Assembly: GCA_914767885.1 (NCBI GenBank)
Contig: CAJZBQ010000044.1
Span: forward strand, 744,001-808,000
Origin: Blepharisma stoltei
Taxonomy: Eukaryota > Ciliophora > Heterotrichea > Heterotrichida > Blepharismidae
Direction of reading: 5' to 3'
DNA length: 64,000 bases
Below, piece after piece: positions 30,218 to 41,368 of the stretch. A program made the translations under genes and the position numbers. The first letter of the stretch is position 1, and each line of letters begins with the position of its first letter. The notes beneath the pieces were generated by a model, which was given only the letters and a program-made list of their open reading frames with translations, was not told the origin of the DNA and ran no database searches.

Positions 30218-30720
30218 ATGCCTCGAGACTCCAAAGGCAAACACAAAAATGGCTAAATATAAAGGAAAAGAATATAGAGGATCAAAATTTGAAAAAATCC
30301 TAGAGCTTGCTGCAAAACAAGGTGTAGAAGCCTGGGAGATCGACCCTAATGAAATTTATTCTGATGATGAGTCAAAAGAAGAGGAAACGATAAATGAGGC
30401 TAAAGAGCACGAAGAGGAAAAGACCAAATTTCTTCAGGAGGAAATTACTAAAGAAGAGCTAGAAACTTTGAAAGTAAGAAGAGAAATGATAGGAGCGATG
30501 CTAAAAGATGTTGAAGAACAAGAAAAATACAAGCCTTATTAATTTGTGTAAGAAAAATAACTAATATAGTTTTGTATTGGAGAAAGATAATAAGGAGTTT
30601 TGCCTAAGGTAATGGCTAAATGAAGCATGGGATTTTGCTTCTGAAATATTTGACCCAGTATTTTTAGATTTGAGCTTGCATTGAATAGTCATAAAACCCC
30701 TATAACACTTAAATTTATGA
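30218..30720 (+). pseudogene. Truncated tandem duplicate of the PDAP1-like and RAB5IF-like genes
   Basis: Starts ATGCCTCGAGACTCCAAAGG as in 29013, but a small deletion shifts the frame after about 12 codons (TAA). The region 30249-30542 still encodes a near copy of the PDAP1 N-terminal half (GVEAWEIDPNEIYSDDES), then stops. Farther on, about 30600-30700 is a decayed copy of the RAB5IF end (GAAGCATGGGATTTTGC..., CTATAACAC). The middle, comprising the PDAP1 3' half and RAB5IF 5' half, is missing, so one duplication was followed by an internal deletion. Confidence 0.78.
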
Positions 30721-30738
30721 AATTCTTATTAACCTAAT

Positions 30739-33700
30739 TTAAGGTAATTCACTAATAGTAGCTTTTGGATCGTCCACAGTAACATTTAATATATAATTTC
30801 CATATCCTCTTTCTCCTTTATACATACTTGCACATACAACTGTAAAAGAATTTCCTTTATCAAGCGGTACCTCAGCGCTTACTACTTTTAAGTCAGTAGG
30901 GCATCCTGATGTTTTTAATATATTTTTGCTAGGATCTTTGACACGTTGGTTTCCATAAAAAATCATGAATATTATGGGGAGTTTTCCTTTAAACATATCA
31001 ACAGCTTCTTTTTGGGTTAGGACTATAAATGCAGTACATGGCTTGGATACTTTTATAAGATATTGTGGGTTATCAGAAAATTCAACTTGTGGGTTATCTT
31101 TGCAAGGAAGGCCTGCCGCTCGTTTTCCACTCCATGCTCCTTCAATTTCATTCAATTTATTCCATTTTTTATCATCGAAAATTCTGCAGATATACAATGA
31201 TTTATATTCCCATACAAAATCGTCTAAGCACATTCAGAAAATCCCATCATCTTTTTCTTCAAATTTAAGCTTTTCTTTGAATTTTTTGGTCCATTTAAAG
31301 CTGCTGTCACACCAGTCTCCACGCCATTCTGTTCCATACTGTCCATGAGGGTTTTTTAAGTTGATAAGCCTTTCTCCATCGAGCTCAATTATATTTAATA
31401 TTGCATAAGCATGGCCCTGAACTATCCCATTTTCAGAAACAGCTAAATCGCCTTGAGGGTTTTCAGGTGAGCCTGCGCCCATTAAATACCCGTTTTCATA
31501 AAAGTTAAGCATTTTGCTCCACAAGGCGTCTGAGTTGTTTTGAGCTGATTCTAAACGAATTTCTTCAGGTGCTCCTTTAGTAAGGTCTTCAAGAGCATAG
31601 TGAACTTTTCCAGCAGCAATGGAATCATATGAGCCATATAATTTTGCATAAGCTTTTTCTAACAGCATTGGCCATAGTTCAGTCCCAGAAACTGTTCTTG
31701 CAAAGGCCCATTCACCTTGCTCGTTAATTGGAAACACATCATCAACAATAATGTAAACCTCATCACCATTTCTATAAAATTTCATTATATATGCTCCGCA
31801 TTTTGGATCAGGCTTTTCTCCTTTAAAGATGTTTTCGACCCTATTTAGGCTTTCTCCTGAGGCATTATTTGGTTGTTCTTTCGGATTTACCCCTAAAACA
31901 CAAAGAGCGCTTAAAAAGTAACAATCTCCTAAAGCACCTTGTTTAATGTCTTCTGGGGACACTCCGCCTTCATATAAAGTGGATTCATCACCAGCTCTTT
32001 TCCAGCCAGACACAAAATGACTGCTTTTTTCTCCAAGAGATTTTTTATCGGCGGGGAATTGCTTGTCAATGAATTTTTCATGAGTCGCTCTAAACCTTTC
32101 AACGATTTTTTGATATTTTTCAGGGCTATCAACCATCTCATCAATAGGAATGTCTTGGCGATTTTGCTGCTCTTGTTTAGCTTTTTGTCTCTGCTCATGG
32201 ATTTTTTTGGCTGTTTCCATACGTTTCAGCATAGCTTTTCTTTCGACTGATTCTCGTTTTTTGATTATTTTTCTTTCTTCAGCGAGCTCTACTTTATATT
32301 GCTCCTTTATACTTTCAAATCTGATTCTTTGTATTGGATTAAGCTTTTCAAGCTGCTCTTTGGCTCTTTGATATTTTTCAAATATTGATCCTCTTGGTCC
32401 TAAATTAATTTGAATCCCAAAGGCTTTAAGCTCTACAGCTTTCGCAGTAAACAAGCTATTTAAAAACATAATTTCATTGCTTTTTGATGATACAGCTCCA
32501 GATAAAATTAATAACTGGAAGTTTATCATCAATTCTATCTCTTGAACGTATTGCTTTTTAGCCCTCTTTTCTTCTTGATGGATTTCAGCATAAATATCTC
32601 TTAAATTTCCTAATTCTCTTGAAGATGACCTCCATGCTTTATTTTCATCTTTTTTAGGAACTTCAAAAATTGTTTTTTGCCTTATGGCTTGAGCCATATG
32701 ATTTAAGTGGTTTATTTTGTCTTTACTTTCAGCATAAGAGGCAAAATCTTCTGCTCTGGAAGCTCCTTTTTTCATTAAATAGTTTTCTTTAGCCTCAAGC
32801 CAAGCTTTTTTCATTGCTTTGGGATGGGTGGAAGGGTTCACATATTTATAAGCAGTCCCAAGCTGTACTGGAGAAATTCCAGTTATAAAAATAAATACTA
32901 AAGCTATTAAAACTTCAGCTAAAGAGCCAATAGCTATGCCAGCAGAAACCGGATCAACCCAAATTATACAAATAACTCCATATATCATGATAAGTCCAAT
33001 AGTGCCACACATCATAAGTCCAAGCTCGTTATATTTAATTAATCTATCATTTTTAGTCTCATATTTGTATATAGGGAAAATCCATGGTGAAAAAAATATC
33101 GGCTCAGTCCTCATACGATGAATTGAGGTAAATAGAGAAATTGACGAACATATAAAGATAAAAGCGACACAGGTATAGTAAGATATTGTAAAACCTGCAT
33201 AAATTCCAAGCCTTTCTGTTAGGTAAAGACCAACGGCTAATCCAGTCCAAGACACTAAAAATATAAAAATAATTGATAAATATTTGAGGATAGAACTCTT
33301 CCACCAGCCCTTATATACAAACTTGAAGAGCCTGTAAATATGATCAAAGAGGAGATGAAGGATAGTGAGACCAAAAAATGCTATAGAAAAAGAAGCGCCA
33401 TATTTGTATGTTCCATCAACAGCGTATATAATTCCTGCTTGAAGTCCCAAAAATATAAGCATATTCAAATATGAAAGTATTGCTCCGTAATCATTTCTGT
33501 GTAGCCTTCCTGTGAAAAATGCTTTGACAAAGTTTGTTTCTTTTTTCCATTCCCTCAATAATTTTGGAGTTGATTCTCTTACCTGACCCAATTAATAGCA
33601 AGCAAAAATGAATTATTCTTCCAAAACCCCAAAGTTTTAAAAATTTATAGATTAATAATAATTATAGTAAGCCTTATATTTTTCAATAACAGAATCTGCA

Positions 33701-35695
33701 ACTTTACAAATCAATATTAAAAATATCTCCTAGAATTTTTAAGTTATAGAGCAAATCGACTTTGCTATTGCACGTAGTTAGTGTATCGATATTGATCATT
33801 CCTGATTTAAGCTTCATTTCTTCTCTTTTATCTAGTGCCACTATATATGTTTTTTCCAGACTTTTTTCTTCCTTCAGCTTTGACTCAGCTTCAGCAAGCT
33901 TCATTTCTTGCAATTGCTTATTTGTAAGTGTCATACCAACCATTTGAGCCATAGATGGTTTTCCATCTTGGTCTTGATTTACCATCATATTCAACAAATT
34001 TTCTTGGTATTCACTAATTCTATTTATCAGCTCATTATCTTGCTCGATTTTTTTCTTAGTTTTATTATTATATTCAGCCACATCCATCACAATGGAATGA
34101 TCATTTTTCAAATAGTGATAATAAAAATTCATATAAGATGCTACAATAACTGGCATGAAAAAGAATAGCATCATTATAGTAGGCTTATAAGTTGCTAAAT
34201 AAATAGCAATTCCTGATACAAAAATAACCCCACTTGTCAGAGTTATCACTATCCAGTATAAGTCGACTTCTTTAAAAAGCATAAAATATTCAACTCTGTC
34301 TTGCACTCCTTTCATTTTTCTTATAAAAAGTCTTAAAGATACCAAAATCCCAAGGAGAATAAAGGTAAAAGTAATTGAAGTGATTCCAATCAGCCAAAGT
34401 GGGTAGTCATAACCTGAAATGGTTAGACTTGTGAATGGGATGTCGGATGGGTCAACCAAACTATCAATGACAATAACAATACAATAAGTAATTGTCATAA
34501 ATAAATATACAAATTCTCCTGATTTCGATATATCTTTTTGCTGAATTTTAGTTAAATCCTGCTTAATTGCGGTGGATGCTAATGGGAAGCGGACATCGAT
34601 TAAATTTAAAAATAATATTGCGCTAAATAAAATGTAGGCTAATGAATAGCCAAGAAACCATCATTCGCCAGTCCAAATAAAAATGCATAATCTACAGGTC
34701 ACTGCTATTAATGTGGGTTCAAAAGAACCTTCAGAAAGTCCTGATTTCATAAATAGATATAGCCCAATATCTGTTGTCCCTATTAAGAAAAAGTTCAAAA
34801 ATCCTAGGGCTTCGTATTCTGTATAGAACCAAGCTAAAATTCCATAAACAGCTAAAACTATGAGGGAAAATAAATATAATAAGGATTGAGCTAGCCTTTT
34901 GTGGTTATTAAACCATGTACTGTCAAAAAGTGCATGAATTCCTCCAGATAAAGGCGAGTAGCTAAACTGCTCATCAGCTTTATTAACTGTAAAAAATTCA
35001 TAAATTTCCCCTTTAGAGACCACCACAGAGTCTTTTTTCTGGTTTTCTAAAATTTCTTTAATTGAACCCTCAGGCACATTCATTGGGTCACCATCAGGCA
35101 ATTCATTTATAAAAGTGTTTATAGTAACTCCTCCTTTAGATCTCACTATATAAATAAGCATAACTATTACAATGCAATTTGAAGCAATGAAAATGCTCGA
35201 AAGTCCAAAGAACCATACTTGGTCTTGCAAAAACAGAACTTCAATTTGGAAGGCCATATAAAGAGCAGCTCCAAGGAGAATTGATAAAATAGAGTACCAG
35301 CTGATTTTATAGCCTTGCCATTTAATTCTAAGCGCACCTGATAAGAAAAACATAGCAGAAAAGCATATAAGAAATACTGAAATCCCAAGAACATAATCGT
35401 ATTTTCCGCCAAATTGAATTTCGTTGTAAAGAAGAGAGCCAGTCCAGCATAGTAATGTAATTATAGGCCATGCTAAAATAGTGAGAATTATGAATTTCAG
35501 GAATGAGATACTTCGACTGAGGGCTGATGGGTCTTTTAAAAATTCTCATAATCTTGATGCAATGTAAATTTCAATAAAGCGGTGATCACCTTTGATTTTT
35601 TTCATAAACCCAAAGAAGATTGCTAGTGAAAAAATAAAGAACACACCCATTTCTGGAGCGATGCTGGGGACGTCTATAAAGCGAGTTGTAACCAT
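30739..35695 (-). CDS. Multi-pass membrane calpain (DEK1-like phytocalpain) with one IES
   Basis: Minus strand, ATG 35695 (MVTTRFIDVPSIAPEMG) to stop 30741-30739; 1601 aa after removing a 151-bp IES. The N-terminal about 870 residues hold many hydrophobic segments with a Q/K/E linker between blocks, as in plant DEK1. A charged helical region follows. The calpain protease core is GALGDCYFLSAL (catalytic Cys near residue 1205), IVQGHAYAILNI (His near 1377) and NLKNPHGQYGTEW (Asn near 1397): an intact triad, so it should be an active calcium-regulated cysteine protease. The C-terminal C2-like region ends YGNYILNVTVDDP. UGA-Trp at DGIFWMCLDD, TGEWWFLG and SRLWEFL. No introns. DEK1 senses cell-surface mechanics in plants; a role here is unknown. 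Confidence 0.88.
33580..33730. other. IES in the calpain gene (151 bp, TA-bounded)
   Basis: Between two open blocks in different frames lies AT-rich DNA with stops. The TA pair 33580/33731 joins LYNLKIL-RESTPKLLREW in frame. No inverted-repeat ends of the MITE families are visible. Other TA pairs were tested by eye and gave stops; exact edges remain provisional. Confidence 0.65.
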
Positions 35696-36128
35696 TTTAT
35701 AACTGCTAAAGGCTTAGATTCTTTACTCTATTTAGCAATTTTTTGTATTAGTTTTGCTATTGCATGTCTTTTATTTCGATAATGCTCGTTGATTAATATA
35801 TAGTCAGTATAAAAGATATTCAGATAATAATTTAATATGAAATTAGTTTATTTAGCTGCATTCTGAAACTGTTATAATAATTTATTTTTAGTTAAATCAT
35901 ATTTGTTATATTAAAAACTTTAACGATTAAGAATAGGCTCTAAAATTTCTTTTTCTTATAATTATGCAATAGAAATAAGGTAGTGAATTTGCTCAAAAAA
36001 AATTGAATTCATTGGGAATATCAAGGACTTAAATTTATACACACATAAATAGGGGGTATATTTGAGTAATTCTGAGCTAAATGACTTGAGATTTTGCTAT
36101 AATATTTTATATTCTAAAAAAGTAGACT
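35696..36128. other. AT-rich intergenic DNA
   Basis: Upstream of the calpain gene; presumably includes its promoter. No gene, RNA or repeat recognised. Confidence 0.45.
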
Positions 36129-36390
36129 TACTCCTCCCTTTAAATTGGAGCAAAATATCGGTAAAATTTCGATTTCTATGATTCACTTGTTCAGATATAT
36201 CTGAAAGCTCATATCTTCATGATAATACGTAAATTAGCCTCTTTAAATTAAATGAAATTAATTTTTCACATTAAAATATTATTATATATAAATAATAGCT
36301 TTTCTGAATTTTAAAATCACCAGCATTATACATATTTAAAAAAAAATATAATCTCTATCAGATTAATTTATTATAATTTTATAGAGGAGT
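36129..36390. mobile_element. MITE, TTTAAATTGG subfamily (262 bp), intergenic
   Basis: Left end TTACTCCTCCCTTTAAATTGG; right end AATTTTATAGAGGAGTTAGG, its degraded complement. TA at both edges. Same subfamily as 2585-2796 and 61643-61972. Confidence 0.7.
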
Positions 36391-36747
36391 TAGGATATAT
36401 TGATTCTAATGATAAAACTTCAAGTTTTGAAAATAAAATTTGTTGAGAGCAAGAAAGTTTATAAAAAAGACACAAAATATATATTAATAATTATTTAATT
36501 TGAATCCAAATAATTCTGTTATTTATAAAAAGTTTAATTCAAATATACATTTATATTAGATTAGAGTTTTTACCCTAATCAATTGCATATTGAAGATTTA
36601 AAATCAAAAGCAATAGTAAAAATAATTTGTTTACTCAATTTAAAATTTACTTTCGTAAACAAACAGCAATAAATGCTCATTCTGAAGGTAGTAGAGAGAG
36701 CATTTTAATGCACTTTTATTTGATAAAAAGAGATAAGCTTCTTTTCT
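36391..36747. other. AT-rich DNA without recognised features
   Basis: Over 75 percent A+T by eye with short polyA/polyT runs. Nothing supportable. Confidence 0.4.
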
Positions 36748-37127
36748 TAACTCCCCCCCCTCTGTGAGCGAACAAAACCATTAGAAAAATCGCTATTTTT
36801 TGCCCAAAAACCCACCCTCAGTGAGTGAACAAAAATTTTTTTTAATAGAAAATTTTTTTATGGAAAAAAAAAAATTGATATATAAATGATAATTAGCATA
36901 ATGAAATCTAGAGCTAATTCTGTTTAATTTTAAACGAATTGCTTTTTAAAACATAAATTTTATGAATTAAATAATATTTGCTTTCCAATTTTTGCGAATT
37001 ATGATTTTTTTAATTTCGAAAAATAATATTTTTTATAAAATTTTATATATAAATGTTTTTAAAAAAAAAAATTAACCCCCCCTCCGTGAGTGAACAAAAT
37101 TTTTTTGTTCACTCACGGAGGGGGGAG
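36748..37127. mobile_element. Full-length pogo-type MITE (380 bp), intergenic
   Basis: Tip TAACTCCCCCCCCTCTGTGAG, internal repeat CCTCAGTGAGTGAACAAAAA, right hairpin GTGAACAAAATTTTTTTG with TTCACTCACGGAGGGGGGAG. The hairpin uses GAGTGAAC instead of GAGCGAAC on both arms, a compensated change. TA at 36748 and 37128. Confidence 0.92.
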
Positions 37128-37351
37128 TAAGATAAATTAAAACACCGCCACTAGAGTAAACTCGATCGCCCGGCTAGTTTTATGTAAATCGAACTAATAG
37201 ATAATATGAGAAATTAGTAGTTTTGATTAGATTGACTGCTCAAGCTATTATTATTTCATTGCATGCTTAGAAGGGTAACCTTTTTTTATGTTTTAGGTTA
37301 TTAAGTCTTTGAGGATATAATTTCAAAAGTTTTTGCTTTAAAAAATTTTGA

Positions 37352-37986
37352 TTAATTGTTTCCCATAAGCAGAGCAAAATCCAATATTCTAATTTTATTA
37401 TAGAGCGTAAATTTCATTTTCCTCATTGCTTCCCAAAAATTGGATTTCATCATCCATTTATGTTTCTTATAATTTAAATTCATACCTAACTCCCCCCCCC
37501 CCCTCCGTGAGCGAACAAAACCATTAGAAAAATCGCCATTTTTTGACCAAAAACCCACCCTCCGTGAGTAAACAAAAATTTTTTTAATAGAAAAAATTTT
37601 AATGGAAAAAAAATTTTGATATATAAGTGATAATTAGTATAATGAAATCTAGAGCTAATTCTGTTTAATTTTAAACAAATTGCGTTTTAAAAACATAAAT
37701 TTTGCAAATTAAATTAATATTTGCTTCCCAATTTTTGCAAATTAGGATTTTTTTTAAATTTCGAAAAAAATATTTTTTATAAAATTTATATATAAATTTT
37801 TTTTTAAAGAAAAAAATTAACCCCCCTCCGTGAGCGAACAAAATTTTTTTGTTCGCTCACGGAGGGGGGGGGGGAGTAAGCAATTTCTGATATCCTCTTC
37901 GAAATCAATTTTAATATTTTCTCATTCTTCTCCACTTAAATATAAATTTCAAAACCATATTCCTTGATATATCTCTCTATATTAGA
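37352..37986 (-). CDS. Coding fragment, unrecognised, interrupted by a MITE-IES
   Basis: On the minus strand an open frame with a UGA-Trp (ENIKIDFEEDIRNCL) enters the MITE at 37876 and, after TA-to-TA removal of 390 bp, continues GMNLNYKKHKWMMKSNFWEAM to TAA at 37354-37352. The in-frame join argues that this is real coding sequence. Upstream (about 37990-38130, minus) more coding-like sequence (ISRNLKGWTFEDSYNIISPF) lies in a different frame, so another small IES or intron is likely. No start codon was found and no family is recognised. Confidence 0.45.
37487..37876. mobile_element. Full-length pogo-type MITE (390 bp)
   Basis: Nearly identical to the copy at 23901-24287: TAACTCCCCCCCCC tip, CTCCGTGAGCGAACAAAACC, body with AATGAAATCTAGAGCTAATT, right hairpin and GGGGGGGAGTAAG tip. 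TA at 37487 and 37877. Confidence 0.93.
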
Positions 37987-38249
37987 TTGACAAAACGCTG
38001 TTATTTTATTAATATAAAAGCAGATAGATGCTAACCATAGAATTGAACCGATTAAATATAAACGGGGATATAATATTATAGCTATCTTCAAATGTCCAAC
38101 CTTTTAAATTTCTTGAAATTTTGCTTTCTTATGATTATTTTTTAATCATCCAGAAACTTGAAGCTTTACATTAACTGAAATTCATTTTTACATGATAAGT
38201 TTGCTTTATAAAGCAATATTTTAAAAATTACCCTTTCCTTAAATTTCCA

Positions 38250-38784
38250 ATATGCATTATAATGGCGACACGTGTCAGCCTGCCCTCTTGGCGCAGCAGT
38301 CCAGACCTTATGATTACGGCGAACTGGGACGAACTCCGAGCCGAGAATCAACTGCAGGCTCAAGAGTTGTGTAGCTGGATAGGTTTCGGCTGCTTTCCTG
38401 TGGTTGGAAATAGAGGTGCTCAGCAGCATCCTTTGGATCCGAGGACCCTTGGTATTCTTCTACGGAGAAACTGGGGGTTTCGGCTCAGGCCAAGGGGAAC
38501 AGTCTTTTTCCTGTAACTGTCGAAAGGAAGGCGCATTGACACCCGATAGACTCCAAGGATCCTTGGAATCAAACTACTCCAATCGCCCGCAGAAATCTAT
38601 AAGCTGCCCACTCAAAACTGAAGCCACAAGGCAAGGAGGAGACAGAAGGTGCAGGAAGGGCACTCGCAAGAGGGATAGACCCATTGGGCTGGAGTCGAAA
38701 AGCGGTAGAAACTCCCGTACAGGAGGTCTTTGGTGACTGCGTCACAATATGGCTAGCGCCTGACTTTAATAATCCTAACCCTAA
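38250..38784 (+). mobile_element. SINE-like retroposon (family A), tRNA-like head, telomere-like tail
   Basis: Flanked by TCCTTAAATTTCCA (38236-38249 and 38785-38798). Begins ATGCATTATAATGGCGACACG. The head GCCCTCTTGGCGCAGCAGTC resembles the 5' end of an initiator/elongator-type tRNA with an A-box (TGGCGCAGCAG), and GGACGAACTCC could be a weak B-box, fitting a Pol III-transcribed SINE. It shares GCTGCCCACTCAA and GGTGACTGCGTCACAATATGG with the copies at 11100 and 20810. The tail reads TAATAATCCTAACCCTAATCC. Confidence 0.78.
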
Positions 38785-38798
38785 TCCTTAAATTTCCA

Positions 38799-39291
38799 TA
38801 TTTCCACCAGTAAAGAGTTAAATTTAATAAAATATAAATAAAAGTTGATGAAATCTAGCAATCTGAAGCATTAAATTGAAAATAAGCTAACTCTTGCCAT
38901 TTTTAATCTATTTAGCTCAATGTATAAAAAACTATAAAATCCTAATAGTTAGGAAATGTTAAAGAAGCTAAGATAATATAATAATAAGATCCTATCTATT
39001 TCTGATCCCTTTTTTTAAATTCATAACTAATTTAAAAACTGGTGCCTTTTTATCAATTAAGCAACCACAATTGCTTCCCTTTTAGACTTAAGGTTATCAA
39101 ATTTTCTTTTTAGCCATTTCTTTTAAGAAATTTTGGACAAATATCGATGCCATATATAAATAAGTTCGCACAAATTGATTTTGCTAATTCTGGAAATTGC
39201 TATATGGCCACACATTTATAGATAAAATAATTTATTTATTAATTTGTAGGCCCATACGTTAAAAATTATTCAATAAGCAGAAGCATATATA
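38799..39291. other. AT-rich intergenic DNA
   Basis: Precedes the small Cys/His gene. Only short poly-A/T tracts; nothing supportable. Confidence 0.4.
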
Positions 39292-39948
39292 ATGAAAAGT
39301 GAATGCAACTCGGTACAAAATGAGCCTGAAAAGATTCCAAGTGTTTTTTCGGGAATGTTCTCTCTTCTTCACGAAAGAGTAGACACCAACTCAGAATCTC
39401 TGTGTTTTAAACTCCCCAATATTTTTGAGGAGCTTCAAGCACCTCAACCTATACATACTCCACTTCTTCCTAGTGTAATGATGCCGGTCCCACAGAGAGC
39501 AACTAAAGAAAACACAGCTTGTCCACACAAAAACAGAAAGCATTATGCTAACTTCCGCTTAATTAGCCTGAAGCATATGGTAACAGATCATTTTTTTATA
39601 AAGTAGTTATTTTTTTTTTCTCATATAATTAACTCGAGGCATTTAAAAAAAAGATTAAATAATAAAGCAACTTCTTTCATATTTTAATTAAAATTTTTCA
39701 AATTTGGAAATAAATATCTTTAGCGATTAAACAATAAGATTTTTTCCTTTCACAAAGTTGAAAGTAAGAATATGTGCAATAACTGCTACCATAGGCTTGG
39801 TAGAGTCAAAGCAGCTTGGGCTTGCCCACATACAGATAGAAGGCATTATGCTAAAGGTAAATGCCAATTTTGCTATATACAGAGCTATCATAGAGATAGA
39901 GTTTTAAGGGAGGACAGTGAGCTTAAATTTGAAAGTTTGAACTCATAA
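39292..39948 (+). CDS. Small Cys/His-motif protein (ciliate CPHxxRxHYA type) with one IES
   Basis: ATG 39292 to TAA 39946-39948, 146 aa after removing 216 bp. The N-terminal half is hydrophilic. The C-terminal half has two similar units: ACPHKNRKHYAKNMCNNCYHR and ACPHTDRRHYAKGKCQFCYIQ, each a C-x-H...H-Y-A-K-x-x-C-x2-C pattern that should bind zinc. The IES falls exactly inside the first unit; the join HYA-KNMCNNCY is supported by the internal repeat. I take this as a small zinc-binding protein, perhaps nucleic-acid-associated; function unknown. Confidence 0.78.
39549..39764. other. IES in the Cys/His gene (216 bp)
   Basis: TA-bounded at 39549 and 39765. AT-rich, no clear inverted ends. Its removal recreates a second copy of an internal protein repeat, which is independent support for the boundaries. 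Confidence 0.85.
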
Positions 39949-40160
39949 ATCTCCCTGAGACCCTGAAGTTAAATAACTAATAGATCCAATTATAATTTAA
40001 GATTTTCTTCAGATTTATTATGAAATAATATATTCTAAACTCAAAATCCCAAAAAAATTAAGGAATAGTTCAGCAAAAAAAAAAAATTAAATGCCATGTC
40101 TAAAAATTATATGATAAATATCGATATTAAATGCTGAAACATCAGCCTTTTGAGTCTTCA

Positions 40161-40650
40161 AGTAATTATAATTAATATTAATGAACTATATTGACTAGCT
40201 TCAGGTCATACCACCATGGGTGTTTTTCTACGCATTGCTTCGCGACTGCCCGCCATCTGCCTATCAGCCAACTCCTCCAGAAATGTGCTCACTAATTGGA
40301 GTTTAGTGAGTTGCATCACTGTTGAACAAAAAAGAATTGACTAGCTGAGAATAGAGCACGTTGCTCAGGGTGCAAGCCCCGGCATCGCACTAGGATATTA
40401 TCTGAGTGGTTCTAACGACTTTTCTAGGCTTTTCCCTTTCCAAAACTGAGCATCTACACCCAATAGAGGTAAAAACTTGACATGAAATGAGCTTGCGGTC
40501 GTCCTAATTCAGCGTTGCGCTCCGCCAAATCAAGTAAAACCTGGATGGATATGCATCACCAAACGCCATCCTCCTTTCCACGAAGTGTGGGTCTTCCCAG
40601 CTACAGATGTTAAGAGGGTAGGCTGATTCACCATGCCATTTTATGTAAAC
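40161..40650 (+). mobile_element. SINE-like retroposon (family B), intergenic
   Basis: Flanked by TTGAGTCTTCA (40150-40160 and 40651-40661). Contains GTTGCTCAGGGTGCAAGCCCC, which could be a Pol III B-box-like stretch, and the family 3' part (CAGCGTTGCGCTCCGCCAAATC, AGAGGGTAGGCTGATTC). Related to 22618-23130 and 52595-52877. Confidence 0.72.
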
Positions 40651-40661
40651 TTGAGTCTTCA

Positions 40662-41368
40662 TGTCAATTCTATAAGAAATTTTAAAAATTATGATTTATT
40701 TTTATCATAGTGTAGCGAAGAAAATCTTAAAATTTTTAAACTTTTACATTTCTAATAGACTTTAAGCACTTTAATTGAGCCGCTGAGAACTCAATGCAAC
40801 TTATTTTTCTTTATATTTCGTGGCTCTTGAGAGATCTCAATTAGCATTATTTCATCGTAATGAATTTAAATTTTCAAAGATAAAACTAAGAGAGATTAAT
40901 AAACCTAAATGCGAAGTAAAATAATTTTTATTTGAAGTTCAGTCAGGAAATTGTTAAATTTCCTTATATTTTGGTAAAATAAGCAGGACTGAAAACATCT
41001 TCTATTTACATTAAAATAACCACAATAATTTGGATAAAATCTATTAAAATTTGTGTTTAAAACATAAAAGAATTTTAATATTTAAAATTCTTCTAAACAT
41101 ACGAATAAAATAGAATAACCAAAATTTTCTTTTGAGCAATCAAAAATTTATTGAAAATTCACCTTCTTAATACATTTGCAATTATTTCTAATTTCCTTGT
41201 AATTCATTTTAATTAAGAGAATTAATAAAATTTTTCAACATCACCTAAGTAGCCACACCAAACTTTAAATTACTCATTTTATCTCTCCTTAGCTTTTGTC
41301 CTTAATCTATCATATTAACTTCCCCATTCACATAACTTAAAACCCATATTATTGGTGAAATAATTATA
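40662..41368. other. AT-rich intergenic DNA upstream of the protease pair
   Basis: No ORF, RNA or repeat family recognised. Presumably holds the promoter of the first protease gene. Confidence 0.45.

Noticed and set aside
40340-40400. Possible tRNA gene in TTGCTCAGGGTGCAAGCCCCGG region
   Set aside because: A B-box-like stretch is present, but no cloverleaf with acceptor pairing could be drawn; it is better explained as part of a family-B SINE.
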